From contig NZ_CP101943.1 in assembly GCF_024508235.1 (NCBI RefSeq), positions 1,771,112 to 1,835,111 of the forward strand: DNA of 64,000 nt, in the 5' to 3' direction. The notes beneath the pieces were generated by a model. The model did not search any database. It had not been told where the DNA came from and saw nothing but the letters and a program-made list of their open reading frames with translations. A program made the position numbers and the translations under genes. Each line of letters opens with the position of its first letter. Positions within the stretch are counted from its first letter, which is position 1. Below are positions 42,748-51,448 of the stretch, piece after piece. Origin of the DNA: Halococcus qingdaonensis. GTDB lineage: Archaea; Halobacteriota; Halobacteria; Halobacteriales; Halococcaceae.

Positions 42748-43622
42748 CCCCCGAGGCGGTCGTGCTCGACATCGACGGCGTGCTCGTCGACGTCGCCGAC
42801 TCCTACCGACGAGCGATCGTCGAAACCCTCGAAACGGTCCACGAGGGAGCGCTGGATCGGAGTGACATACAATTGTTCAAGGAAGCCGGCGGGTTCAACG
42901 ACGACTGGGAGCTCACGAGCGCGGCGGCGCTGTATCTGCTCGCCCGAGGTGAAGGGCTCGATCACACTGTCGAGCGGTTCACCGACGAGATCACGGCGAC
43001 CGGCGGCGGACTCGCCGGGGCCGAGACGGTCGTCAGGAACGCGCTCGCGCCCGACGAGTTCGAACGCGCGTTCGCGGCCTGGGACCGCGAGCGACTGCGC
43101 GACGTCTTTCAGCAGCGCTATCTCGGTGCCGACCTGTACGCGGATCTCGAAGACGGCGAGCCCGACCCCGCCATCGCTGGCGACGGCTTCATCCACGACG
43201 AGCAAGTGCTCGCCGACCGATCGACGCTCGATTTCCTCGTCGAGAATCACTCCATCGGCGTCGTGACCGGCCGGCCGGCCGCCGAGGCCGACATCGCCCT
43301 CTCGCGAGTGGGACTCGACGTCCCCGACGAGCACCGCTTCACGATGGACAGCCCCGTTCCCGGCAAGCCAGATCCGGCAGCGCTCGTGACGCTCGCCGAC
43401 CGCCTCGACGCGACGAGCGTCGTCTTCGCCGGCGACACGCTCGACGACGTTCGCACGGCACGCAACGCCGCCGACGCCGATCCCGACCGCGAGTATCACG
43501 GGATCGGCGTTCTCACCGGCGGTCTCGACGGCGAGGAGGGTCGCGAGAAGTTCGCCCGCGTCGGCGCGGACGCGGTGCTCGACGACGTCAACGCCCTGCC
43601 CGAGACGCTGGCCGGTGAGTGA
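42744..43622 (+). CDS. HAD superfamily hydrolase (TIGR01548-type)
   Basis: 292 residues. HAD motif I is [12 protein letters not shown] at 9-20 with both Asp, motif II is [15 protein letters not shown] near 173, and motif IV is [14 protein letters not shown] near 233, with GKPDPAALV as motif III Lys. A long helical cap lies between motifs I and II. This matches the haloarchaeal HAD group with a helical cap, called TIGR01548. Substrate is unknown; phosphoglycolate or a phosphosugar is plausible. GTG 42744 overlaps the UPF0146 stop. Confidence 0.86.
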   Translation: MTPEAVVLDIDGVLVDVADSYRRAIVETLETVHEGALDRSDIQLFKEAGGFNDDWELTSAAALYLLARGEGLDHTVERFTDEITATGGGLAGAETVVRNALAPDEFERAFAAWDRERLRDVFQQRYLGADLYADLEDGEPDPAIAGDGFIHDEQVLADRSTLDFLVENHSIGVVTGRPAAEADIALSRVGLDVPDEHRFTMDSPVPGKPDPAALVTLADRLDATSVVFAGDTLDDVRTARNAADADPDREYHGIGVLTGGLDGEEGREKFARVGADAVLDDVNALPETLAGE

Positions 43623-43635
43623 CGAGACACGAACG

Positions 43636-43641
43636 TTTATT
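43636..43641 (+). promoter_or_regulatory. TATA box of the F420 reductase gene
   Basis: TTTATT at 43636-43641 lies 24-29 nt before ATG 43665, the leaderless spacing. No ribosome-binding site is seen. Confidence 0.55.
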
Positions 43642-43664
43642 CGGCGTTCGGGCGAGCATCGGGT

Positions 43665-44330
43665 ATGCGCATCGCACTCTGTGGCGGCACGGGCGATCTC
43701 GGGCGAGGGCTCGCCCTCCGGCTGACCCGCGACACCGATCACGAGGTCGTCGTCGGCTCGCGCGATCCCGAAAAAGCCCGCGAGCACGTCAGCGAGTACG
43801 AGGACGAACTCGGTAGTCACGACGTCGAGGGCGACATCAGCGGGTTCGACAACGCGATGGCCGCCGACCGCGCCGACGTCGTCGTTCTCTGCGTGCCGGC
43901 CTACCACCTCTCGGATACGATCGACGCGATCGAGGGGGGTCTCGACGACACAGTGCTCGTGAGCCCCGCCGTCGGCATGCGCCGCGAGGAGGGAACGATG
44001 AACTACAACCCACCCAGCGCGGGTAGCGTGACCGCACTCGCCGCCGCGGCCGCCCCGGACGACACCCCCGTGGTGGGAGCCTTCCACAACCTCGCGGCCG
44101 GCCGCCTCGCCGATCTCGACGCCACACTGGAGTGGGACGTGCTCGTCGTCGGCGACGATACCGACGCGAAGGCCACGGTCGAGCGCCTCGCCGACGGCAT
44201 CGACGGCATTCGCGCGCTCGATGCCGGCCCGCTCGCAGCCGCCAGCGAGGTCGAGAGTCTGACACCGCTGCTCATCAACGTCGCGACGAACAACGATTCC
44301 CTCGCCGATCTCGGCGTGTCCTTCAAGTGA
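43665..44330 (+). CDS. npdG: NADPH:F420 oxidoreductase
   Basis: 221 residues with a single Rossmann domain (LCGGTGDLGRGLALRL, glycine motif at 7-13, then GSRDP, whose Arg suits the NADP phosphate). The C-terminal region VGAFHNLAAGRLADLD and AASEVESLTPLLINVATNN are typical of F420-dependent NADP reductases. It transfers hydride between F420H2 and NADP+, so this organism should make F420. It is alone behind its own TATA box, and the modular repeat starts eight bases after its stop. Confidence 0.92.
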   Translation: MRIALCGGTGDLGRGLALRLTRDTDHEVVVGSRDPEKAREHVSEYEDELGSHDVEGDISGFDNAMAADRADVVVLCVPAYHLSDTIDAIEGGLDDTVLVSPAVGMRREEGTMNYNPPSAGSVTALAAAAAPDDTPVVGAFHNLAAGRLADLDATLEWDVLVVGDDTDAKATVERLADGIDGIRALDAGPLAAASEVESLTPLLINVATNNDSLADLGVSFK

Positions 44331-44338
44331 AGGACCTC

Positions 44339-44545
44339 CACTTTTTTACGACTCGGGTTCGCGCTCCGCGCGAACCACTCGTCGCAAAAACCTGGACTAA
44401 AAACGTCCGCTCGCTCCCTCGCTACGCTCGGTCACTCACGGTGAACCGCGCTCACTACGTTCGCGCGGACATACCGCCTCCGCACAGCACCGCAGAAGCC
44501 CTCAGCCGCTCGCTTCATTCGCGGCTTCGCCCTTCATCCACCAGG
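44339..44545 (+). repeat. Modular intergenic repeat, copy B
   Basis: Occupies most of the 360-base gap 44331-44690. Order as in copy A: T-run CACTTTTTTAC (44339-44349), hairpin TTCGCGCTCCGCGCGAA region, core GCAAAAACCTGGACTAAAAA (44384-44403), CTCGCT-rich hairpins, GAACCGCGCTC, a CGCCTCCGCACAGCACCGCA stretch, and tail CGCCCTTCATCCACCAGG (44528-44545). Bases 44374-44415 are identical over 42 bp to copy A, but the hairpin arms differ. From 44546 to 44660 a GC-rich tail with CCGGCGGCCGGCGG repeats follows, with no gene seen. Confidence 0.8.
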
Positions 44546-44690
44546 CCAGCGTCCATTCCTGAGTCTGTGCTCGCCCCCGCGACCGCAGACCACAGCCGTA
44601 CCGCGAACCGCGCCGCACCGCGGCCGGCGGCCGGCGGCCGCCGGCCAACCGACCGGGCAACTTTTTGCACCCTGTGTCGACGTGCGCGAC

Positions 44691-44846
44691 ATGGACGCAC
44701 TGCTCCATCTGGGCTTCAGTCACGCACAGCCGATCGTGGTCGTCGTCGCCGCGATCGCCACCTTCGCCATCGGCCTCTGGATCGGAATGCGCCGCCGAAC
44801 CGACGACCGCACGAGCACGCGCTTCGACGAGGAGAGCGACCAGTAG
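44691..44846 (+). CDS. Small membrane protein, function unknown
   Basis: 51 residues read directly from ATG 44691 to TAG 44844-44846: MDALLHLGFSHAQPIVVVVA followed by AIATFAIGLWIGMRRRT and an acidic tail DDRTSTRFDEESDQ. One membrane helix is bounded by positive residues (MRRRT), which predicts the C-terminus inside. A T-rich box CTTTTTGC about 27-33 nt upstream suggests a leaderless transcript. It is convergent with the SDR gene, two bases apart, and is too short for usual length cut-offs. No family name is known to me. Confidence 0.6.
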   Translation: MDALLHLGFSHAQPIVVVVAAIATFAIGLWIGMRRRTDDRTSTRFDEESDQ

Positions 44847-44847
44847 C

Positions 44848-45600
44848 TCAGACCCGTTCGGGCCGCCAGCCGCCGTCGACCGCGACGTTCTGGCCGCTCA
44901 AGTAATCGCTGTCCTCGTCGAGGAAGAATCGGAGCGCCTGCGCCATGTCGTCGAAGTTCGCCGGCCGTCCGCGCGGGAGGTCGTCGGGAAACACCTCCGA
45001 ATTCTCGACGACGTACGGCGAGACCGCGTTCACCGTGATCCCGTCGTCCTGGGTGTCGGCCGCGAGCATCCGCGTGAACATTATCACTCCGGCTTTGGCG
45101 ACGAAGTAGGGGAAGTTCTTCGGGCTGACGAGCAGGCGATCGGCGCTCGCGTAGCCGACGTTGACGATGCGCCCCCACTCGCGGTCTCGCATGCCCGGCA
45201 GCGCGCGCTTCGCACAGAGGTAGGTCCCGTTGAGGTTCGTTTCGAGAACGCGGTTCCACGTCCCGAACGAGATTTCTTCCCAGTGGCTGGGCGCGAACGC
45301 GCCGACGTTGTTCACGAGGACGTCGACATCGCCCAGTTCGGCTTCCGCCGCATCGAACAGTTCGTCGACCGCGGCGGGATCGGTCACGTCGCCTTGGACG
45401 GTCGTGACTTCGACACCCAGCTCGGCGGCCTGCTCGGCGACCGACTGCGCTTCCTCGTCGCTCGTATAGTAGTGGACGGCGACCGACGCGCCACAGTCGG
45501 CCAGCGAGAGCAGGAGTTCGCGACCGACGCCCTTCGCGCTGCCCGTCACCAGCGCCGTCCGCCCCGAGAGATTCGGTGTTATCACGCGCTCGCTTCGCAT
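44848..45600 (-). CDS. Short-chain dehydrogenase/reductase (SDR)
   Basis: 250 residues, classical SDR. NAD(P)-binding VTGSAKGVGREL near 19-30, NNVG motif LVNNVGAFAP near 95, and the active site in IVNVGYASADRLLVSPKNFPYFVAKAG, with YxxxK (Tyr, Lys in YFVAK) present. The catalytic serine is in the VNVGYAS stretch. C-terminal SDYLSGQNVAVDGG is typical. The substrate cannot be predicted; the fold is used for many alcohols and acyl chains. Start ATG 45600. It is divergent from the ROK kinase and may share its upstream region. Confidence 0.9.
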   Translation of the reverse strand: MRSERVITPNLSGRTALVTGSAKGVGRELLLSLADCGASVAVHYYTSDEEAQSVAEQAAELGVEVTTVQGDVTDPAAVDELFDAAEAELGDVDVLVNNVGAFAPSHWEEISFGTWNRVLETNLNGTYLCAKRALPGMRDREWGRIVNVGYASADRLLVSPKNFPYFVAKAGVIMFTRMLAADTQDDGITVNAVSPYVVENSEVFPDDLPRGRPANFDDMAQALRFFLDEDSDYLSGQNVAVDGGWRPERV

Positions 45601-45675
45601 CCCGGGGATTTAGCATCGCCGCCCGCGGCGCGCGCGAATCAGGGCGACTAAGCCGACGGCCACAGTTGTGCGTGT

Positions 45676-46641
45676 ATGGCGACCTACGCCGGCGTCGACC
45701 TCGGCGGGACGAACGTCCGGGCGGTCGTCGCCGACGCCGACGGCAACGTACTGGGCAGTCACAGGCAGGCAGCCCCGCGCGGCCCGAACGGGCTGGCCGT
45801 CACCGAGGCGATCCTCGACTGCCTCCGCGAGGCGTCGGCGGCGGCGAGCGTCGAGCCCTCCGAGACGACTGCGGCCGCCATCGCCGCCGCCGGACGGCTC
45901 GACCTCACCGAAGGACTGGTCGAGCCGACGAACATTCCAGTCGGCGAGGTCCCGCTGCGCGGACCTGTCTCGAACCTCCTCGAAACCGACGAGATCCGCC
46001 TCCACAAGGACGTCGCCGCCGGCGTCATCGGCGAGCGCTATCACGCCGATCGTAATCCCGACGACATGGCCTATCTCACGATCTCGTCGGGCATCGGCGC
46101 GGGCATCGCCGTCGACGGCTCGATCCTCTCGGGTTGGGACGGCAACGCCGGCGAGGTCGGCCATCTGACGGTCGATCCGACCGGCGAGATGACCTGTGGC
46201 TGCGGCCACGACGGCCACTGGGAGGGGTACTGCTCGGGCGCGAACATCCCCGCCTACGCCCGTCGACTCTGGACGAAAGCCGATCGCCCCGCCACCGCCG
46301 TCCCGATCGAGAACGACGACGTCACCGCCGCCGACGTGTTCGCCCACGCCGAGGGCGACTCGTTCGCCGAGCACGTCGTCGAGCGCCTCGCCGACTGGAA
46401 CGCGCTCGGGGTGGCGAACATCGTCCACGCCTACGCGCCGCTGGTGATCTCGATCGGCGGCGCGGTCGCACTCAACAACGAAGCACTCGTCGTCGATCCG
46501 ATCCGCGAGCGACTCGGTGGACTAGTGATGACGAACGTCCCCGAGATCCGCCTCACCGACTTCGGCGACGACGTGGTCGTCCGAGGGGCACTCGCGAGCG
46601 CGCTCACCGGCGGCACCGGCGACATCGATCGTCACGAGTGA
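45676..46641 (+). CDS. ROK family sugar kinase (glucokinase-like)
   Basis: 321 residues. ATP-binding DLGGTNVRAVVADADG near 7-22 and the second phosphate loop TISSGIGAGIAVDG near 135 are present. The ROK zinc site is GHLTVDPTGEMTCGCGHDGHWEGYC, with His, three Cys and a further Cys. It likely phosphorylates glucose or a related hexose. Haloarchaea often use an ATP-dependent ROK glucokinase early in the semi-phosphorylative Entner-Doudoroff route. It is divergent from the SDR gene. No DNA-binding domain is present, so it is not a ROK repressor. Confidence 0.9.
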   Translation: MATYAGVDLGGTNVRAVVADADGNVLGSHRQAAPRGPNGLAVTEAILDCLREASAAASVEPSETTAAAIAAAGRLDLTEGLVEPTNIPVGEVPLRGPVSNLLETDEIRLHKDVAAGVIGERYHADRNPDDMAYLTISSGIGAGIAVDGSILSGWDGNAGEVGHLTVDPTGEMTCGCGHDGHWEGYCSGANIPAYARRLWTKADRPATAVPIENDDVTAADVFAHAEGDSFAEHVVERLADWNALGVANIVHAYAPLVISIGGAVALNNEALVVDPIRERLGGLVMTNVPEIRLTDFGDDVVVRGALASALTGGTGDIDRHE

Positions 46642-46671
46642 GTCTCCGCGGTTGGCCCCGTCGACCCCGAT

Positions 46672-47436
46672 TCAGTCCGGCGTGTAGCGCCGCCCGCCGA
46701 CGTAGAGCGCGTCGCCGTAGGTGATGACCGACCCCGAATCGGCGTCGAACGCCGTCGGCGCGTCGATCGTGCAGTTGGCGGCCAGGCGGTGCGTGCCCGG
46801 TCCGTTGGCCTTGATCGCGACCTCGCCCGCGGCGAGATCGCAGTCGACCAGTCCGTAGGACTCCATCAGCGTACTCCAGATCGCGTAGCGGTCGCTCTCG
46901 GTACCGATCCGACAGCGCTTGGCGAAGACGTGGCCGTTCTTCCCGCTGATCGCCGCGTCGCCGTTGCCGTGGAACACACAGTCCCGGAGATCGACCGGGC
47001 CGGCGAACTGCGAGAGCCCGTCGAAGGCGATCCCCCTGATGGTGTAGTGGAGCTGTTTGCCCTGATAGGTCGAGTTGATGCCCGAGCGCACGTCGACCCG
47101 TTCCGGCTCCTCCACGTCGCCCACGAGCCGGAGCGTGCACTGGGCCTTCTGAACGATCGGGCCGGTGTGGATCGCCGGCCCCTCGTCGGTGTAGCTGCCC
47201 GGCCGCACGCGGATCGTCGTGTCGTGCTGGACGAAGATCGGCAGCCGATTGAACGCCTCCTGGATCGTCCGCAACGGCTCGTCCTCGGCTCCAGGATTAT
47301 CGTCGTTTCCGTCCGAATCGACGACGATCTCGCGCGAGCGCCGGGTCGTCAGCGGGCGACTCACGAGCCCCCAGCGCGGGACCTCCTCGTCGATGGTGAC
47401 CCACTGACGGCTCGAATCAGTGGGTGAGTCGCTCAC
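46672..47436 (-). CDS. Right-handed beta-helix protein, probably surface or intracellular unknown
   Basis: 254 residues from GTG 47436. After a polar start (VSDSPTDSSRQWVTIDEEVPR), the sequence REIVVDSDGNDDNPGAEDEPLRTIQEAFNRLP is typical of pectate lyase-like parallel beta-helix proteins, and the remaining sequence has short beta-rich coils (LRLVGDVEEPE, IRGIAFDGLSQFAGP, DCVFHGNGDAAIS). No signal peptide is apparent. It overlaps the gene upstream by four bases in a GTGA. Function is unknown; carbohydrate-active or scaffold. Confidence 0.72.
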   Translation of the reverse strand: MSDSPTDSSRQWVTIDEEVPRWGLVSRPLTTRRSREIVVDSDGNDDNPGAEDEPLRTIQEAFNRLPIFVQHDTTIRVRPGSYTDEGPAIHTGPIVQKAQCTLRLVGDVEEPERVDVRSGINSTYQGKQLHYTIRGIAFDGLSQFAGPVDLRDCVFHGNGDAAISGKNGHVFAKRCRIGTESDRYAIWSTLMESYGLVDCDLAAGEVAIKANGPGTHRLAANCTIDAPTAFDADSGSVITYGDALYVGGRRYTPD

Positions 47437-47810
47437 CGCAGCGCCTCGCGGTCGGCGGCGAAGCGCACGCGGCCGTCGACCGTGGGACCGAGCGAGAGTT
47501 CGACGACCTCCGCGGAGAGCACGCGCCCACCCTCGACCGGAACGCCCCACGTATCGAAGCGGAGGTAGCCCCGGATGTCGTCGGCGTGAGTGAACAGATC
47601 GAGATAGTCGACGGCGTGCTCGGGGAACTCACTCGCGCTGTGGGCTCGATCCATGTCGGAGTACACGGTATCGAGCCCGGCGAAGAACGCTTCCAGGCGG
47701 TCGGCATCCCGGTCGGTCGCGTCGACCACGGCGTCCGAAACCGCCGCGATCTCGTCGGTCGAGAGCCCCGCTTCCGAAAGCGCGCGCTGCGTCCGTTGAT
47801 CGAAATGCAT
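47433..47810 (-). CDS. Haloarchaeal conserved protein (DUF7532-like)
   Basis: 125 residues, soluble. The N-terminal half is helical and acidic (LSTDEIAAVSDAVVDATDRD); the C-terminal half is beta-rich (IRGYLRFDTWGVPVEGG, then RVLSAEVVELSLGPTVDGRV). It resembles a small family I recall as DUF7532. It starts at ATG 47810 and overlaps the downstream beta-helix gene, so they form a two-gene operon. No metal or catalytic motif is seen. The pairing suggests a joint function, but nothing indicates which. Confidence 0.65.
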   Translation of the reverse strand: MHFDQRTQRALSEAGLSTDEIAAVSDAVVDATDRDADRLEAFFAGLDTVYSDMDRAHSASEFPEHAVDYLDLFTHADDIRGYLRFDTWGVPVEGGRVLSAEVVELSLGPTVDGRVRFAADREALR

Positions 47811-47860
47811 GCCCGCAGTTGACGGTTCCGGGCCGAAAACCCACCGATCGCGGGGTTCGA

Positions 47861-49165
47861 CTACAGTCGCTGCTCGACGCTGCTGACCTCGTGTTCGATC
47901 CGATCGCGCTCGAAGTAGAGCACCTCGACGGCGATCACGCCAACGGCGAGCGCGCACACGACGACGAACGTGTCGAACTCGCTGGTGAAGAGGTGATAGA
48001 GCAGCGCGGTGGCGGCTGCCCCCGCACCGATCGCGCCGACCGCGGGGACGACCGTCGTCAGCACCGATTCGCGCTGTGTCACCGCGAGCGTGCTGATCGA
48101 GCCGAAGATGACGATGAACGACAGCGACGCGAACGAGCTGATGGCGTTCAGGCTACCGAGAACCGCCAGTCCCGCCGTGAGAACGCCGACGACCAGCAGC
48201 GGGCGGATCGGTTCGCCGTCCGCATCGCCCCGGAGCTGGTTCGGAAGGAAGTCGTCGGCGACCATCTCCTTCGAGAGGCGCGCGGTGCTGAACAGCGTCG
48301 CGTTGAGCGCGCTCCCCGTCGAGAACAGTGCCGCAACCGAGATCAGCACGAAGCCGGCTGGCCCGAAGAAGGGTCTGGCGGCGATCGCCAGCGCCGTGTC
48401 CGGCTGCTGTTGGATCGTCGCGGCGGGCACGAGATTGGTGGTGACGATCGCGACCAGCACGTACAGCAGCGTCGCGCCGACGATCGAGACGTAGATCGCG
48501 TTGCGGACGGTCTTTTCGGGGTTCGCGATGCTTTCCTGATCGAACAGTAGGAGTTCCCAGCCCTCGAAGGCGACGAACGCGACGCCGGCGGCGATGACCG
48601 GTCCGGCACCGACGTTCGCGAAGCCGGCACTGAGCTCGCCGTTGACGAACCCGTAGTAGATGCCGCCGACACCGAACACCAGGAGGATCAGTACCTTGAG
48701 CCCGACGAGCAGCTCCTCGGAGCGCCCGGAGGCGTGCGCGCCGGCGGTGTTCAGCCCGACGAAGACCGCGATCGCCGCGAGCGTGATCAGCGGCCGTAGC
48801 GGCACGCCGAACAACGACTCGACGCCGACGAGATCGGCGAAATAGCCGCCGAAGGAGTAGGAGTAGAGCGCCATCGTGCCGACGTAGCCGATGACGAACG
48901 TCCAGCCGAGCATACCCGCGAGCGTCGTGTTGCCGGTGAACTGCTCGACGTAGGTCATCGGCCCCGCGTGGCCGTCGGTAAGACTGTTCAGCCGGACGAA
49001 CGAGTAGCCCGCACAGAGCGCAATGGTCCCCGCCACGACGAACGCGAGCCACGCGAGGGTGTCGGCTGTGATCGCGACGACGCCGAGCGCCGCGAAGATG
49101 CCGCCGCCGACCATGCCGCCGACCGCCATCGATAGCGACTCGACGAACCCGATCTCGTCTGCCAT
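47861..49165 (-). CDS. APC family amino acid permease
   Basis: 434 residues and about twelve membrane helices. The opening LSMAVGGMVGGGIFAALGVV is the APC TM1 unwound-helix motif (GGMVGGGIF). GAHASGRSEELLVGLKVLILLVFGVGG and FEGWELLLFDQESIANPEKTVRNAIY, with the charged cytoplasmic loop, are typical of TM5-6 in the family. It should move amino acids, probably with sodium in a halophile, but the substrate is not predictable. It is on its own, between the DUF7532-like operon and the GTPase. Confidence 0.88.
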   Translation of the reverse strand: MADEIGFVESLSMAVGGMVGGGIFAALGVVAITADTLAWLAFVVAGTIALCAGYSFVRLNSLTDGHAGPMTYVEQFTGNTTLAGMLGWTFVIGYVGTMALYSYSFGGYFADLVGVESLFGVPLRPLITLAAIAVFVGLNTAGAHASGRSEELLVGLKVLILLVFGVGGIYYGFVNGELSAGFANVGAGPVIAAGVAFVAFEGWELLLFDQESIANPEKTVRNAIYVSIVGATLLYVLVAIVTTNLVPAATIQQQPDTALAIAARPFFGPAGFVLISVAALFSTGSALNATLFSTARLSKEMVADDFLPNQLRGDADGEPIRPLLVVGVLTAGLAVLGSLNAISSFASLSFIVIFGSISTLAVTQRESVLTTVVPAVGAIGAGAAATALLYHLFTSEFDTFVVVCALAVGVIAVEVLYFERDRIEHEVSSVEQRL

Positions 49166-49255
49166 GCCGGACGGTGGCAGGCAGCGCGCTTGTCGGTTTG
49201 GATCGATGCGTCCGACGTCCTGCTCGATCGCCTACCGGTCAGCCGAATCGTCGAC

Positions 49256-50203
49256 TCAGGGCAGTTCGGGCTCGTAGCCAACCATCTCGACCGCCGCGTC
49301 GAGCAGCTCCTCGATCCCTTCGTCGTCTTCGACACTCAGGTAGTGGTCGGCATCGAGATCGCGCGAGCGATCGGCCTTCGTACAGACAGTCGCGACCGGC
49401 GTGTCGAAGCGATCGCGGACGGCGTCGCGGAGCGCGAGCTGGTCGTCGAGCGGGTAGCCACAGGCCCCGCTCGCGTCGACGAAGACGAGTACGGTGTCGG
49501 CGGCGTGGGCCAGCGCGCTCTCGGCCTGGAGCTCGATCTCGTTGCGCTCCTCGTGCTCGCGATCGAGCAATCCAGGAGTGTCGACCAGCTGATACCGGAT
49601 ATGCTCGCGCGTGAAGTGACCGACGCCGATCCGGGTCGTGGTGAACGGGTACGAGGCGGTCTCGTGGCGCGCGTTCGTGACGTGGTTGACGAACGTGGAT
49701 TTGCCGACGTTCGGAAAGCCCGCGACGACGATCGTCGGCTCGTCGGGTCTGATATCGGGCAGGACCTTGAGCTCGTCGCGGGCCGCGCCGAGCCGTTCGA
49801 GGTCGTCTTCTACTTCCTCGACGATGTCGGCGAGCCGGGCGAACGCCTGTTTCCTGAGCTTGCGCGCCGTCTCGACGTTGCCGCGCAGCCGGCCCTGGTA
49901 CTCGCGCTTGATCGCGTCGGTCTGTTTGCTCGCCCAGCCGACGTTCGAGAGGCTCTTTCGTACTGCATCGACGTCGACGATGGCGTCGGCGAGCTCGTAG
50001 TAGAACGGATCGAGCGTGTCGAAATCCGGCCAGCTCGTCACGACGTTTTCGAGGTTGTCCGAGAGGATGTTGCCCGCGGTCTGGAGCATCGATTCCTGGG
50101 CGTCGAGCCCGGACTGGGCCCGCCCGGCACGGGTCGCCCGCGAGAACGCCCGGTCGATCAACTCCTCGGCAGTGGGCGTCGTTGGGATGTCTTCGAAAAT
50201 CAT
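49256..50203 (-). CDS. Nog1-like GTPase (Obg superfamily)
   Basis: 315 residues. An N-terminal helical domain (residues 1-150) with DNLENVVTSWPDFDTLDPFYYELADAIVDVD, the Nog1 N-terminal helical region, is followed by a GTPase: G1 GFPNVGKSTF near 162, G3 DTPGLLDREHEERN, G4 TKADRS. In eukaryotes Nog1 acts in 60S subunit maturation; the archaeal homologue is a plausible large-subunit assembly factor. Length is close to the archaeal norm. Start ATG 50203 (MIFEDIPTTPTAEELID). It is divergent from a DUF5518 membrane protein. Confidence 0.92.
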   Translation of the reverse strand: MIFEDIPTTPTAEELIDRAFSRATRAGRAQSGLDAQESMLQTAGNILSDNLENVVTSWPDFDTLDPFYYELADAIVDVDAVRKSLSNVGWASKQTDAIKREYQGRLRGNVETARKLRKQAFARLADIVEEVEDDLERLGAARDELKVLPDIRPDEPTIVVAGFPNVGKSTFVNHVTNARHETASYPFTTTRIGVGHFTREHIRYQLVDTPGLLDREHEERNEIELQAESALAHAADTVLVFVDASGACGYPLDDQLALRDAVRDRFDTPVATVCTKADRSRDLDADHYLSVEDDEGIEELLDAAVEMVGYEPELP

Positions 50204-50266
50204 GACGTCTGTACTGTGTACGAACGTAAAAGCACGTCAGTCGGCCGCGGTCGCCGGCGACACGGA

Positions 50267-50274
50267 TTTATTAT
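50267..50274 (+). promoter_or_regulatory. TATA box of the DUF5518 membrane gene
   Basis: TTTATTAT at 50267-50274 lies 20-27 nt before ATG 50294, giving a leaderless or near-leaderless transcript. Confidence 0.5.
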
Positions 50275-50293
50275 CGCCCGGAGTACGGATGGT

Positions 50294-50644
50294 ATGACCA
50301 ACTGGCGCGCCGTGGGGATCGGCTTCCTCATCGAACTCGTGCTCAGCATCATCGGCGGGATCGTCCCGGTCATCGGCCAGCTGTTCGCCGCCGTCGTCGG
50401 CGGGTTCACTGCAGGCTACATTGCCGGCGGCGGGTTCGGGAGCGGGTTCTGGCACGGCCTGCTCGCGGGCGCGCTCGGCGGGATCATCGTCGCGGTGCTC
50501 GTGACGGCGCTCGTCGGCGTGTTCGACGCCACGCTCGGCTTCGCCGGCCTGCTCGGCGGCAGCGTGCTCGTCATCGGCATCACCCTCGCGCTCGTGCTCG
50601 CCCTCCCGAGCGCGATCGCGGGGGCGATCGGCGGCGCGCTCTGA
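50294..50644 (+). CDS. DUF5518 family membrane protein
   Basis: 116 residues with three to four hydrophobic helices and Gly-rich turns (GGFTAGYIAGGGFGSGFWHGLLAGALGG). The pattern, a Gly-zipper core with a helix on either side, is found in a haloarchaeal family I recall as DUF5518. ATG 50294. It is convergent with hisE, three bases apart. No function is known. Confidence 0.75.
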   Translation: MTNWRAVGIGFLIELVLSIIGGIVPVIGQLFAAVVGGFTAGYIAGGGFGSGFWHGLLAGALGGIIVAVLVTALVGVFDATLGFAGLLGGSVLVIGITLALVLALPSAIAGAIGGAL

Positions 50645-50647
50645 GTC

Positions 50648-50956
50648 TCAGCGCCGTTCGCGCAGTTCCGCGCGCAGTTCGTCGAGACTGACGTCCTGCA
50701 TCGCCAGCAGAACGAGCAGATGGTAGACGAGATCGGCGCTCTCGGCGACGAGCGCGTCGTCATCGTCCTTTGCCGCGAGCACGACCTCCGTGCTCTCCTC
50801 GCCGATCTTTTCGAGTACGGCGTTCTCGCCCTTTTCGTGGGTGAACAGCGACGCGGTGTAGGAGTCCTCCGGCAGTTCCTCCTGTCGGTCGGCGATGACC
50901 GCCGCGAGTTCGTCGAGGACGGTCTCCGATCGCTGTTCGGCACGCTCTTCGCTCAC
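50648..50956 (-). CDS. hisE: Phosphoribosyl-ATP pyrophosphohydrolase
   Basis: 102 residues, an all-alpha MazG-like domain. The metal-binding cluster is GEESTEVVLAAKDDDDALVAESADLVYHLLVLL, with ExxE and ExxD pairs; SYTASLFTHEKGENAVLEKI is typical HisE. It hydrolyses phosphoribosyl-ATP to PR-AMP, the second step of histidine synthesis. It is separate from HisI here, as in other archaea. GTG 50956 overlaps the stop of the upstream bifunctional nuclease-family gene by four bases, so they are cotranscribed. Confidence 0.93.
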   Translation of the reverse strand: MSEERAEQRSETVLDELAAVIADRQEELPEDSYTASLFTHEKGENAVLEKIGEESTEVVLAAKDDDDALVAESADLVYHLLVLLAMQDVSLDELRAELRERR

Positions 50957-51411
50957 AGGTCGGCCACCTCGCGGATGTCGTCGAGCTCGTCGAACGCCTC
51001 GCGTTCGCGACGGCCCTCCTCGAAGACGGCGGGGTCGACCTCGATCGGGGCGTTCGTGCGGGCCGCGAGCGCGAGCGAATCGCTCGGTCGTGCGTCGATG
51101 ACGCGCTCGCCGCGGGGCGTCTCGACGTGGAGGTCGGCAGTGTACGTTCCGCCGCCCTCGCTCTCCTCGATGGCGTCGACGACCACGCTGTCGACTCGGC
51201 CGCCGAGCTCCTCGACGATATCGAGCAGGAGATCGTGGGTGAGCGGCCGGCCGATGTCGACGGCATCCATCCCGCGGGCGATGGCCGACGCCTCGTCGAA
51301 ACCGATGAAGATCGGCAGGTAGTCGGCCTCGCCGTCCACAGCGAGGAGCACCACCGGCACGGGGCCGGAGGGCGTGCCCGCGATGCGGACGGCGTCGATG
51401 TGGGCGTTCAT
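50953..51411 (-). CDS. Bifunctional nuclease (BFN/DUF151) family protein
   Basis: 152 residues. Recognisable DUF151 features: YLPIFIGFDEASAIARGMDAVDIGRPLTHDLLLDIVEELG in the centre and VIDARPSDSLALAARTNAPIEV at the end. Plant and bacterial members have nuclease activity in vitro and are thought to act as small binding proteins; the archaeal role is unknown. ATG 51411. Its last bases overlap the hisE start, which is why I treat the two as one transcript, though no functional link is clear. Confidence 0.88.
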   Translation of the reverse strand: MNAHIDAVRIAGTPSGPVPVVLLAVDGEADYLPIFIGFDEASAIARGMDAVDIGRPLTHDLLLDIVEELGGRVDSVVVDAIEESEGGGTYTADLHVETPRGERVIDARPSDSLALAARTNAPIEVDPAVFEEGRREREAFDELDDIREVADL

Positions 51412-51448
51412 GCCCGTTCGAGGGCGCGAGCGATCAAAAGCCCTGTCA

